DNA of 64,000 bases from Ichthyophis bannanicus (taxonomy: Eukaryota > Chordata > Amphibia > Gymnophiona > Ichthyophiidae), in assembly GCA_033557465.1 (NCBI GenBank), contig CM066034.1, positions 986,831,637 through 986,895,636 of the forward strand, in the 5' to 3' direction. The notes under the pieces were generated by a model that did no database searches, was not told the origin of the DNA, and saw only the letters and a list, made by a program, of their open reading frames with translations. Positions 22,905 through 35,249 of the stretch are shown in pieces (the first letter of the stretch is position 1; each line of letters opens with the position of its first letter). Position numbers and translations under genes: made by a program.

Positions 22905-23253
22905 CACTGTTCCCTCTAAGCTGTGCGCGTGTGCGCGCGCGCACACCTCGCCGAGTGAGTGCACATACTTTACAACAGAGCGCACAAAAATTATGGTTCT
23001 GATTCTGATAGAAAACACCACAGACGTTCTTAAAATTGAAAAGTTGTTGTGTATTTATGGCTTTCACAAGTTCTACAATATTTTCTAGTGCAATCAATGT
23101 GGTGTACATACTGTATTCTGACGTGTAGTCAAATTTTAAAGTATATAACTCCGAGTGTCGTTATGTGGCACACAAAAATTTAACCTTCCTTCAAAAGCTG
23201 CACAGCTGATATTTTATGCGCACACAGCCTACAGAAAATTAGAGGGAACATTG
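22905..23253. mobile_element. hAT-type MITE (349 bp) in L1
   Basis: Perfect 8-bp target duplication aacgaggc at 22897-22904 and 23254-23261. Ends are inverted: cactgttccctctaa at the left and ttagagggaacattg at the right. An alternating gtgcgcgcgc patch is near the left end. No coding capacity. Confidence 0.9.
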
Positions 23254-23639
23254 AACGAGGCATATACAATTTTCTTTTTTTTTAAAGGCCTGCCTAATTT
23301 CTACTGTGTCTCTCTGCAACTGCCGTTTCTAGTTGTGCACCTCTCTGATTAGGCGACTTGCCCTTTGCTTGTGCAGTTGCCAGGGTAGCAGCTTGCCCGC
23401 TGTGCCCCCGTGCGCTAAAAACAAAAATTCAGTTGGTAAGCCTAAGCAAGAACTCAATGCGTTCAACTTTGATAGCATCAATTTGCCGATTGACCTCTAA
23501 TAACCTCTGATTCGCCTTCTTATTGCCGGAACATTTATATTTCAAATATTTGACACCAATAGGAAAGCAAACCACCAAACATTCTAACATAACAAAATCA
23601 ATATTACATCATGGTTGTAGCAGAATTAACAGATTTTAC

Positions 23640-24150
23640 CAGTATTCCCCCCCTCTGAGCCCCCCCCCCATTCACTACCCTCCCTAGCCCCAACCCTTAG
23701 GGCCTGTTTCAAATATAGACACCATATTCAAACTCTTGGAGTGTGCGTGCTCTTACACACTTCTGGGGAAATAAAGCCCTGTAATCCGCTAGCAATATCC
23801 CTACCATCCCCTTGGACCAGTGACCCCCTAGATCCTCTCCCCCTGCCCCTTCCCAGCCCTTAACCTGCTGACAAGCACATTGGCATACATACATTTCAAC
23901 TCCTAAGCCCTTTCTATGCTGGATCGTTTGTTCCTTCTGCAGCAACTCGAACTGATCTTTGAGCCGAACAAGATCAGTCTCTTTCTGTTTTTGTTTTTTT
24001 TGTTTTTTTTGTTTTTTTTATGCCGAGAGGCAAGCTGTAGTAGCTGACTTCTCATATATGCCTTACCGGCCTCCCAGAGCACGTTCACCAAGATATCACC
24101 CTGATCGATAAGTTGCAAGTAGTCAACTCACCAAGTTCTCATAAGATCTT
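23640..24150 (-). other. L1 ORF2 remnant with simple repeats
   Basis: C-rich runs near 23646-23670 and a (gttttttt)n run near 23990-24018 lie in decayed L1 sequence between the endonuclease and RT parts. No separate gene. Confidence 0.4.
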
Positions 24151-25354
24151 GAACCTTGCTATCTTGGAGAAGGCGCACATTTGCCCGCCGCACCCATGTT
24201 CTTTGTAGGCCAGACTGGCAGCTGAGATCTAGCCATAAAGCATACCATCTCATGGTCACTGACCCAGGGGAGCAAGAATCTGACAGTCCCTCACACGTGG
24301 GAGTTGAGCCTCCAGTCCACAGAACATGTCCAAGCGTAAATATTTTTCTGTGTTAGTGGAACAGTGGGTATAATCCTGTTCCTTCGGATTAAGGGACCTC
24401 CATACATCTGTCCATCCTGTAGGGCTTTTCGAAGGGAGGTTCCCTCAGAAAACATTATTGGCTGCATGACCCGGCCCGAATGATCTATGTTGCTGAGGGT
24501 GCAGTTGAAATCCCCCCCCCCCCCGACAGAATCCCATTCTTTTAAGGCAAAGCTGGAGAACGCCTGCTGGAAAAGAGGCCCATTAGGGGCATAAAGGTTC
24601 AAGACACAAAGTTCTGATAATGTTCCAGACACCCTACTACCCACACAACCCGACCTTGAGGGTTGACTCCTGTCTCTGCCATCACAAAGGGAGGGGGTGT
24701 GTTTATTTACTAATATGGCCATCCCTCTTTTCTTAGATTTATAAGAAGAATAATAGATCTGTGCCCAGTGCCCCCCATGCAGATTTTCCATTTCTGGAGC
24801 AGTGAGGTGCACCTTCTGCAAAAGAGCGATATCTACCCGCTCTTTTTGTAAGTATGTGAGGATTTGCCTCCGTTAAGTTGGGGTTTCAGTCTCCCCCCAA
24901 CATTTTAAGGTTGATATTTTAAGAGACATAGTCCAACAAAATATGCACTCGGAACAGGATAACCAAGATATAAATGACAAATCGGGCAAATGCAAATAAG
25001 TGTTTACAATGCCCTTTCTGTACACTGTTGCCCCCCTCTTTCACACTCTCGTTATACTACATATGCAATATAAACACCCATCCACTCCCTTACACGCCAC
25101 AGCTCTCTCCCCCTTCCGCCCATACCCCCACAAACCCTCAAAATTGTTTCCGAGCTAAACCCTAAACCTCCCTTTCCCTTGATTTTCCCCCCCCCTCCAA
25201 CAAACCACATTAACAATCCTCTCTTTCTCAGGAATAAAAATAACAAACATGAGAGAAAGTGGCTTCAAATGTCCAAATCACTTGTGTAGTGCTGGCTAAC
25301 TGGGCACCATCAGTCTCACACAACTTCAGCACAGCTACATAGCTGAAAGCACTC

Positions 25355-26085
25355 TCTACTACTACTACTGAGCATTTGTATAGCGCTACAAGTCATACGC
25401 AGCGCTGCACAGACATGTCCCTGCTCATCAGAGCTTACAATCTAGTCAAGACAGACAACACAGAAGGTGTAGGCAGGGATAAACAAGGGGGACAGAAAAA
25501 GAAAATCAGGTTTGTCAAGATCTAAAAGCAGCAGCGAAGAGGTGAGTTTTCAGCCTGGATTTGAAGAGGGTCAGAGAAGGTGCCTAGCGTACAGACACAG
25601 GTAGTTTGTTCCAGGCGAAAGGTGCAGCAAGGTGAAAGGAGCAAAGTCTGGAGTTAGCAATAGAAGAGAAGGGCACAGATAGAAGCAGTTTGCTAGAAGA
25701 GTGGAGTTCCTGAGGTGGGTTGTAAGGAGAGATAAGAGAGGAAAGGTAGTGAGGAGCCACAGAGTGAATGCATTTATAGGTCAGCAGGAGAAGTTTGAAC
25801 TGGATGTGGAAATGGATAGGGAGCCAATGAAGTGACTTGAGAAGAGGAGTAATATGAGCATGACGAGACTGGCGGAAGATTAGCCGTGCAGCAGAGTGTT
25901 GAACAGATTGAAGGGGAGAGATGATTCAGAGGGAGACCAGCAAGGAGTAGGTTACAGTAGTCAAGACGGGAGGTGATTAAAGAGTGGATAAGCGTTTTAG
26001 TAGTGTGTTCAGAAAGGAAAGGACAGATTTTGCTGATGTTTTGCTGCCTCGAAGTTGGACAATGGGAGTGAACAGGCCCCTAAGA
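25355..26085 (-). mobile_element. L2/Rex-type LINE 3' end with (AGT)n tail
   Basis: On the minus strand it ends tgtagcgctatacaaatgct followed by an (agt)n tail at 25355-25375. Upstream lies a decayed ORF2 C-terminus ([26 protein letters not shown]-like text). It separates L1 ORF1 (26218 on) from L1 ORF2 (24930 down). Confidence 0.65.
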
Positions 26086-27374
26086 AAATGCTTCCATAAT
26101 AAATGCCAGCAGTCAAAAAGGGGGTTATTTCCCCACTGGGAGCAGCAAAACGTAATCTCACACAAAGTAGTGAACAGTCTGTCATATCAGACTTAGCTGC
26201 ATCATATTGTTTTTTTTTCAGTAAGAGTCTGAGGACCCAGGTGGATCCTCCTCTTGACCTGAGTCTGTCCTCAGCAGAAGGTACGGTGGGTGATGCACTG
26301 GCGTGAAGACCATTTGCAGTACTCTCCCCTGAGTCAGATGATGGGGCCTCAAAGTCCGGTGAGGGCTTCCAAGCACTGGGAGCAGCTGCTGCCACCTGCA
26401 GGGACCCTCTAGGACTAGGGTTGCTGCAAAAGCTGATGCACCTCTGTGGGTGAGTGCAGGAAGAGACACTCGCCTTGATGACATTCTCGCTGGGAGCCAG
26501 ATCGCTGCTTTTAAGCCCACTTTGATAAGGGAGTCTCTATAAGGTAACAAGGCTTTCCTCTTCTGAGCCATTTCAGCACTGACATCTGGAAAAATAGTCA
26601 CTTTCCAGTTCTGATTTGCGTGGCTGCCATAATAACGAAGTCCTTCTCTCGATATCTTTTCAAATGGGCAGTAATTGCTCACGGCCGTTGGCCAGGTCCT
26701 GGTTGTGGTCTAGTCTCTTTATGCACGCGCTCTACCTCATAGGCGGGCTCAACCAATTTGGAGGGAAAACAAGATTGCAGTAGTTGCAGAGACCTCAGCA
26801 TCCAGAAGCTCTGCTTCCTCGGGGATCCCAAAGTTCCTAATATTTTGCTGGTGATCGCAGTTCTCCTGGTCTTTCGCTTTCTCTTCCAGCCAGCGTACAG
26901 CTTTATGTAGTTTCTCCAGATCCTTAGCGTGTTCCATGTCACGATCCTCCATTCACCCCACACGCTCCTCCACTTCTGACATACGAGTGAGGAGTGCATC
27001 GAATCGTCCATCAAAACGCATTGAGACCGTGGCTATAATCTCGGTTTTTGAGGCATGGATTTATGCCATCAGGTCGGCCACTCCACCGTTCACAGATCCT
27101 CTACCTCCAGATGGGGGGTTCGCAGCTCCAGATATTGCTATCTTTGATCCTGAGCTTGAGCGCATTATGGCTGTTTTCACTTTGGGGATGCTAGGGTTGG
27201 CGGCAGACTTATCGGACTTCAGCCGTAATGCTTTCGGTGTGTTATCCAGCCAAGTGCTCTGGGACAGGCAAGGGGCCAAGAATTTCCTGATTTATATTAG
27301 CGGTGCCTGGAGCCATATGCTAACGCCTCCACTCACACGAGGGGACATGAGGACCAGAACCGTAAGCCTAACAG

Positions 27375-27829
<455 letters not shown>

Positions 27830-28759
27830 TAAGACATAAAGAGCCACTTGGACCCGTTTCCGAAGGGAAAAAAAAAACTGGGAGCCGCAAAACCATTGTG
27901 ACATTTAAAACAAATCTAACACTGCATATATTGTTTCTTACCTTAATGCTATATACGACCCCCTACTTTTCCTTTTAAAATATAGGTGTTTGGCCTATAC
28001 TCGCCGTATAAGACTACCCCTCTTCCTTCGCACACCAAAAAAAATACGCCAGAAAATATCACAACAACAAGTAACAATATTTGATTTCAAAATTATGATG
28101 ATTTTGTAGTCAAATCACTAATATGAAATAAAATTATTTTTTCTACCTTTGTTGTCTGACCAATTTATTCTTTGATCATGCTGGTCCTGATCTGAGGCTT
28201 CTGCTTTCCTGTCTTCTCTTACCTCTCTTTCTGTGGTCTATGGTCCATCTGCCATTTCTTATCTCTTCTTTCGTTTTCTTCACTTCTTTCCATCAGCCTA
28301 TTTCCAGTCCCAGTAACCCTCCCCAATATCAGCCCCTTTCCAGTCCTCACTCCCAGTACCTTCCAATGTCAACTTGCATTCCCATGATTGCCACTGGTGT
28401 CCATTCCCTTCCAGTCCCCCTCCTTCCCCACTGACCAGTCCCTTCTAGTACAAATACCATGGCAGCCTCTCTCAGATCCAGTTCCATTCTCCCATCCCCT
28501 CATATCAGCCCATTTGTAGCCTTAGCCCCCAGTTATCTTCCAGGGCCAGCAGCTCTATCCTCCCTCCCCTCCCCACAATCAGCCCATGCCCAGTCAAAGC
28601 CCCCCAATCAGCTCGCTTCCAGTGCTAATCCCCCCTCAACCCCATTACCAGTGCTAGCCTCCCCTAATCAGCCCAATACCAGTCCTACTCCCCATCAGCT
28701 CATTACCAGTCCTAGCCTCCCCTAATCAGCTCATTTCCAGTGCTAGTCCCCTCAACCCC

Positions 28760-29290
28760 ATTACCAGTGCTCCATCCCTCCATGTCAGCCCCCTCCCTCC
28801 ATCCATCCATATCGGCTCCCTCCCTCCATGTCAGCCTGCCTCCCCAATCCTTCCATGTCAGCCCCCTCCCTCCCTGTCAGCCCCCCTCCCTCCATCCATC
28901 CATATCAGCTCCCTCCCTCCATGTCAGCCCCCTCCATCCCTCCATGTCAGCCCCCCTCCCTCCATCCATATCAGCTCCCTCCCTCCATGTCAGCCCCCCT
29001 CCCTCCATCCATCCATCCATCCATCCATATCAGCTCCCTCCCTCCATGTCAGCCCCCCTCCCTCCATCCATACATAACAGCTCCCTCCCTCCAAGTCAGC
29101 CCCCCTCCCTCCATCCATCCATCCATATCAGCTCCCTCCCTCCATGTCAGCCCCCTCCATCCCTCCATGTCAGCCCCCTCCCGCCCTCCCTGTCAGCCCC
29201 CCTCCATCCCTCCATGTCAGCCCCCTCCCTCCCTCCATGTCAGCCCCCTCCCTCCATCCATCCATCCATATTTGCTCCCTCCCTTCTTCT
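28760..29290 (+). repeat. ctccctccatgtcagcccc minisatellite
   Basis: Tandem variable units built from ccctccatgtcagcccc and ccatccatccatatcagct, open in several frames on +, so the long proline/serine ORFs here are not genes. Confidence 0.9.
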
Positions 29291-29527
29291 GCAGCCGCGG
29301 CTCCCTGCCTCTTAGGGAACCGCGGCTGTGCTTTTAAAATCATCTCGGAGCCCTTCCTGTCTTGACGGGCTCCGTGCAGCATTGTCCCGCCTCTAAAGGA
29401 AGTTTTGGAGGCGGGACAATGCTGCACGGAGCCCGTCAAGACAGGAAGGGCTCCGAGATGATTTTAAAAGCACAGCCGCGGTTCCCTAAGAGGCAGGGAG
29501 CCGTGGCTGCAGAAGAAGGGAGGGAGC
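29274..29527. repeat. Near-perfect 120-bp-arm palindrome
   Basis: Left arm 29274-29393, spacer 29394-29407, right arm 29408-29527. One mismatch was seen (ccgcgg versus ccgtgg). The arms could form a long hairpin. Confidence 0.9.
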
Positions 29528-30220
29528 CCATAACGCCACGTTTAAATACATCTTTACAACACTATTGCCTGTCACCGGGCGGGCAGTGTGCTCCGGAGCC
29601 ACGGCAAAGGTGAGAAAGAGCCGCATGCGGCTCCGGAGCCGCGGGTTGCCGACCCCTGACCTAGTGTCATAAAGTTAGGTCTGGGTCAAAGGTCATGAGT
29701 CCTCCAGCAGGACAATGACCCAAAACATACATTCAAAAGTACAAAAGAATGGTTAAAAGGGAAAAAATGGCCAGCAATGAGTCCTGATCCCAATGCAATC
29801 AAACTTTTGGAAAGAGCTGAAATCTGCCGTTGGTAAAAGGAATCTTGTAAACGCTGATGAGCTGGAACAAATCACAGTTGAAGAGTGGGAGAAACTACCA
29901 GCTGGCAGATATGGCTATAAGAAACGTTTGGAGGCAACGTTTGGAGGCTATCATCACCGCCAAGGGTTGTGCAACCATATATTAGTTAAGGATGCCATTA
30001 ATCCTGCCAGGTCATATTTTGTGTTTTTTTTTTCTCATAAATTACTATGTCTAAGTAGCACAGACATCTTTTTGTTGTATATCTTTGAACATACTATTAA
30101 AATATTATGATGACATACAGTTGGAATATTTCCAGTTATTTCTCAAGATAATTGTACACAACTTACCTAAAATGCAAAGGTGCCAATAATGTTGATCATA
30201 ATTAGCGCAATTAATGCAGT

Positions 30221-31344
30221 GCAGGCTTGATATCCACTTCCCTCATCTCTTTCCACTATCTATCTTGCTGGAAACAGGCAGCCCAAGGAGGCAAGAAAGT
30301 AAAATAATGGTCCTTTATTAGCAAATCCCCAACATGGCTGCGCTTCGGCGGAACCTTCGTCAAGGGGCATACTTGTACAATGAAGGACACTGAGAACGTA
30401 AAACAACTCTAAATGGTAAGTGTGTAAGATCTAAGGAAATCAATTAATTCGGAGTAGCATGCCCCTCCACCCCGACTCGCCATCAGTCCTCTCCAGGTGC
30501 CAGTCACCACCCTCCAACTCGCCATTAGCCCATGTCCTGCCACCAGCACTCCCCTAACCCACCATCAGCCCTCTCTGACTCCCAGCCACTCACCTCCAGT
30601 GCCCAATAACGGCCACATTGCAACAGCCTCAAGAGCGTTTCCCTTTCCTCCTGCGGCTGTGCTACACGTACGACGCTGGCATCACCTGTTTTAAAAAGGT
30701 TAACAGAAGCGCTTCCTGTTACTTGTTAGGGACAGGAAGTGCTTCTGTTGGCCTTTTTAAAACTTACCTATGCCAGTGTCTGAAATGTAGCACAGTCGCG
30801 GGAGAGAAGGGAAACTCTCCTGCGGCTGTGCTGCACTGGGCAGTGAGACGGGCTCTGTTGCCCTTAAAGCTTGTGCGCTTCAAGCCTTCCTCACTGCTGG
30901 CTGATGCCTGGTACCTTTGCAGAATCTGTGTAGGAAGTGTGGTATTCTGCGTAGGTGGGGAATTCTGCGCTGCACAGTTGTGCAGAATTCCCTAGGAGTA
31001 ATAGTAATTGTGTCCAAGTAACTTAATTTAAAAAAATGCAATACAGAAAAAAGAATTATTACTCTAAAGATGGTGGAACTTTTGTTGCAAATTCCACCCA
31101 TCTTAAGTTCTGACCACCAACACCTGGCTTGATCTCTCCCCTGGTTTGACACTCCTAGTTGATTCTTTCCCTCCTCCAGACTCGACCATTGCATCTCTCT
31201 CCACCCAATCATTCTTAACCTCTAGGGTCAATACCCCAGCTTGCATTCTTATTCCCCAAAGTCCCCCCCCCCTTCTTTTCTCTTGTCTTTAGCTCTTTCT
31301 AACTCCCTGGGCTCAAGCTTCAGGGCAGGCTTGATATCCACTTC
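30221..31344. repeat. Segment bounded by 20-bp direct repeats
   Basis: gcaggcttgatatccacttc occurs at 30221-30240 and again at 31325-31344 in direct orientation. Confidence 0.6.
30480..31010 (-). repeat. GGGGAATTCTGC-ended repeat, copy 2
   Basis: Antisense copy of the repeat at 8735: gtgcagaattccctaggag at 30980-31000 is its left end, and acgctggcatcacctgtttt plus acagaagcgctt match internal blocks. Confidence 0.45.
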
Positions 31345-32840
31345 TCACTACGGTCAATTCCCCAGCTCATGCCTTCCTTCCCTGTTCCCCAGGGTTCACA
31401 CCTTTGTCTGTCTCTTTCCCCTCTCAGCACTCCTGCTTTCTTCTCTGCGCGCCCCCCCCCCCTCCAACTTCTGACTCCATGCCCTCTCGAGTCTCTTCTC
31501 TTTTCTCCCTAGATTTGGCTCCTGCAATTCTCTCTCCTCAGACCCCTGAAGACCTTTTTCCTCTCTTCTCTATTCCTGACCTCCAACCTTCAGGTGTTCT
31601 GTTTTTCTCTCTTCCTCCCTTTTCTCTTCTGTCCCAGTCGAGATCTCTTTTGATCATCTCTCGATCCTTCCTCGCTGCTTTCTGTATTTTGCCACGAAGG
31701 TCCACACTGCTGCTGCAGGCCCTCCGTCCTATGCAGCCAATTCTGTCAGCCACGTTGTCCTTCCCTTGTGTTGGCGTAATGTAAAGGGGCTCGGTGGTGC
31801 CACGAGCCCCCGCTTTATCATTCAGGCTGTCTCTATGGTGGCAGCAAATTTTTACACTGCAGTTCTGCCGCGGGAGGCAACCAGCGCACTTCCTGCCATT
31901 TCTGTCAGCCCGCCCGCTCATATACCTTTGACCCTGCTAGAACATTGCAGCAAGCTACGGTGAATATCTCCTACTGATCCTGTCTCCTTTTCGGTCTGTC
32001 GCAGGCCCCTGCCCCCAGTCATCTTTATTAACCACAGTCAGAGTCGGCATCCATTACTGCTTCTCAGTGCCCCACCTTTTTCCAGCAGCCACCCTCCCCT
32101 CCCCAGCAAAGGTAAATCAATGTTTTTTTTAAAATAAGTGGGCATCGCACTGCACTACCAGTCTTCCTCTGGCCTGCACAGTGCTGCAGCTGCTTCCTTT
32201 GGACACGCGGGTTAACGCTTACTCCTTCTGACCCATGTTGCCGGCACTGCTGGTCCCTGCACCGAATTCTGCAAGTCAAATGCAGAAGTGTCTGTGGGAG
32301 GAAATTGTCGTTTCACTAAATTTTCCCAGAAATAGTTGGGGTATCTGGTAAAATAACTCATTGGCTTCCATTGGATCAGGTCCCTTTTGGCTTGTTTCCT
32401 TACTTACTTTCCTTGTTTCCTTTGCATATTATGTCAATTTGGAAGACGCTTCGCAGGTCGCTTATTTCATTTTGCACGCAGTTTACTGTAGCTGATGGAG
32501 CCCTGTGTTTGCACCCAGAAACAGGCCTGGATTTAAGCATAAGCAACCTACTTGGGTGCCAAATACCCAGGCAAAAACCTGCATGTGCTTAGGCAAAGTG
32601 CATATGAGCTTCAAAAGGGATGCCACTGGGTACAATGGCTTTCCTCTAGTCGTCGTCTGGCACTTTAGGATCTCTGATACTAGCATCCCCTCTTTCCCTT
32701 GACACACACCCGCATGCACTCAGAGATGTATTGTCAATCTAGACCTGCCCAGAAGAGGACATTTTTCATGATGGCCTTTCAGTTAAGGATCTGTTTAGAT
32801 AGGAGGGAGCTTACAGAGAGGTATTTTTGGCATAAGTTAA
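31345..32840. other. No gene recognised
   Basis: Pyrimidine-rich from 31345 to 31700, otherwise ordinary sequence. Small ORFs carry no known motif. Confidence 0.4.
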
Positions 32841-32849
32841 GACTTGATT

Positions 32850-33035
32850 GTGTTTTTTAAATTTTTGTTTTATTAATGCTTACCGTTTTAGTTGAAGGTT
32901 TTCATTTTATTTTCTTGTATGTTAAGTTTTTTTATGTAGTTTTTGTTCTGTTTGTATTGATGTTGCATTGTTTGTACCTCGCCCAGAACATTTATTAAAA
33001 GATTGATAAAAGATTGAAATTAAAGAAAAAAAAAT
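32850..33035 (+). repeat. Possible LINE 3' tail
   Basis: T-rich tract followed by tacctcgcccagaaca...attaaaagattgataaaagat and a poly(A) run, resembling an L2-type 3' terminus on +. Confidence 0.4.
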
Positions 33036-33449
33036 GTGGTAGCTTTTAAGCCTTAAGCGGTAGAATGCCTAGTTACAGCAGTGTTTCTCATTGAAATAAT
33101 GTTTTCTCTCCTATAAAGTGCATAACATAGTTTCTTCATGGACAAGCAGGAATGAGTCCTCTTGTATTGGTGACGTTCCCCAGCTTCTATTGGAAGGTTT
33201 TGGGAGGCTCTGTCGTGCCTGCATGCCTCCTTCCCACCTGCTGTGGCGACATCATCTTGGATCTGTCTTTTGTTTTCCACTGAGCCCGATGGACACATTC
33301 CAGACACCTCTATGGGTAAACTTTTCTATTTTCCTCTCAACGGGGTTTTTTCGCCTCAGGGATTGTCCCATTTGCCTGTCTGTGCGGTTCTCTACTCCCT
33401 TTTACTTTTTTTTTTTCTCCTTCAGTCGTTAGTTTTCTTTTTGCCATGG

Positions 33450-35245
33450 CACCTTGGCGCCCCTGATGCCAGTGCTCTGGCGGGCCTCGGTCCTTGTCAT
33501 TGAGCCATTAGACTTTGCTGCGGCTATTTTTCTGGACAGCATCTCCCAGAAATCCAGCAGCAGGTTCAAGAGGTGTCCCAAATGTTCTAGGACCATATCA
33601 ATAACAGATACCCACAATTGGTGCTTGCAGAGCCTGTGATGCGATCATCAGCCCTCTTGTAATTTGTGTTCACAGATTACAAAAAGAGGACTTGAAGGTT
33701 ATGTGAAGCAGCACTAATCACTTTTTGGCACTCAAAAATCCGATTCATCAGCATCGACTGCATCGGTTTCTATGGCTTCCAAGGCTGCACTGGACGTTGG
33801 CAGTGCATCGATGTTGAGGTGCTCTCGAGCTCAATAGGAGCTTTGGCCATCGATGATGAGGAAGGATTCGACCGTGTTGTCTTCGACATCGAGGGATTAC
33901 GAGTGAGGACTCTGGTGCATCAGCATCGAAGCCTGTCGAGCGATGAGGGTCCATATGAGCACCCCTCGAAGGTGCCCCAAAGGGAAGAGAGCTCATCCTT
34001 GAGGATATCTGAGGGGGCACCGACAGCCAAGACCCAGCTGCCATTATCCCTGTAATACCAGGTACTTTGGAAGAAGTTGCTCAGATCCTGCAGCCTTTGG
34101 AATTAGCAGCAATGGAGAAGTGCTTTCTACAAGCACTCGAGAAATGCATTGCAGCGCTGTTGGTGGTGTAGCATGCCGAGGCCTCTGCTTCATTGACATT
34201 AGCCACCGTACAGTCGATTCTCGAGATGCATTGACATTGGGACATCGAAGGACACCGACACCAGTGCCTGCCTGGCCGATAATCCCTATCTAGCATCTTG
34301 GGTTCCAATTCGCCCTTGACATTTAGAAGGGTATCATTGCATCATTGCTCCCAAAGGAGTTCCCTATCCCCTCAAAGCAGGAGAGTGATCTAGGCAGAGT
34401 CTCAGAAGTTCTTTGACTACCTCTCTGAGTGACTCAGAAGACTGGGTCACTGATGTGGAATTGGAGGATTTGTTGCAGGGCACGTCCTCTGAGCTCCCAT
34501 CAGACCCTTCTCCACCTCATGAGCAGCACAAGTCCCCTCTTAAGGATATGACCTTCCAAGAGTTTGTAAGGGATATGGCCAAGGCCATTCCATTTTCTTT
34601 GGAGACTGAGGATGGGCCCAAAGCAGAAGAATTGGAGATCTACAGTACTCCTCAGCCCTTAAGAAGATGGTGACAGTGTCCATGCACTGCATCCTGCAGA
34701 GCATACAGATGAGAATGTGGAAGAAGTTAGTAGGTGGCTTGACTCCGTGTACAGAGTTCAGAAGGCTCCTGGATTTGAGAAGCCTCGGCTTCTGCACCAT
34801 ACCTTGGTGGTCGAATCCGCCCTAAAGAGAATCAGGAGTACCAAAACTCATTCCTCGGTATCCCCAGGGAGGGAGGCTCAGACATTGGACTCTTTCAGGA
34901 GAAGCTATTTCCAGAGTTCATGCTTGTTGCCCATGTGGCCTCTTACCAGCTCCACATGGGCATATTCTTGAAGAACATTATATGCGACTTGGCTGATCTG
35001 GCCCAGTTCCTCCCTCTAGAGAAACTGGATCAGTATCATGCCCTAGTTGGCCATGGCAAGGCCTGCTTAAAGTTCATGGTCTGAGTGACCTATATCTTCG
35101 AGATGGGATCCAGAAATGCTGCCATTGGTGTTGGAGCCTGGAGATTCGCTTGGCTCTAGTCATTGAACCTGGAACAGTCGGTGTAAAACAATCTGGCAGA
35201 CATCCCGTGCTGCAGAGAGAATTTCTTTGGGGAACAGGTCAAGGA
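33450..35245 (+). pseudogene. DIRS A gag-like region
   Basis: Degenerate relatives of the DIRS C N-terminus: FKRCPKCSRTISITDTHNWC (33564-33625, compare FKRCGRCDRNMSLTDTHDFC), FQEFVRDMAKAIPF...EDGPKAEELE (34552-34640), SVYRVQKAPGFEKPRLLHHT and VVESALKRIRSTKTHSSV (34745-34860), and a CRENFFGEQVKEK-like end just before the 35250 insertion. Many stops. Confidence 0.8.
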
Positions 35246-35249
35246 GAAA

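Larger units (their letters stand above)
12047..27370 (-). mobile_element. L1-type (L1/Tx1-like) LINE, fragmented by nested insertions
   Basis: Minus-strand LINE. Its own pieces are 12047-12978, 17733-17890, 21465-22896, 23262-25355 and 26085-27370. From 5' to 3': ORF1 with a coiled coil and NIRNFGIPEEAE (about 27014-26690) and the C-terminal domain (WKVTIFPDVSAEMAQKRK, 26682-26218); ORF2 endonuclease starting near 24930 (GETET..RRQILTYLQKERVDIALLQ, then GDFNCTL); RT (SYHPISLRNSNVKIFARVLANR, GTQQGCSPLSLLLF, the catalytic box YADN, 22726-21942); and the post-RT LGVQISSN region (21961-21569). Stops and frameshifts are common. It interrupts the Tc1 element and is in turn interrupted by five other insertions. 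Confidence 0.8.

Noticed and set aside
28760..29290. Regularly spaced repeats resembling a CRISPR array
   Set aside because: Units are contiguous and variable with no unique spacers; eukaryotic minisatellite.
28740..29365. Long proline/serine ORFs in several frames on +
   Set aside because: They are translations of the ctccctccatgtcagcccc minisatellite, open in more than one frame because of the repeat unit.
29170..29613. Identical ORFs on opposite strands
   Set aside because: Produced by the 120-bp-arm palindrome at 29274-29527.
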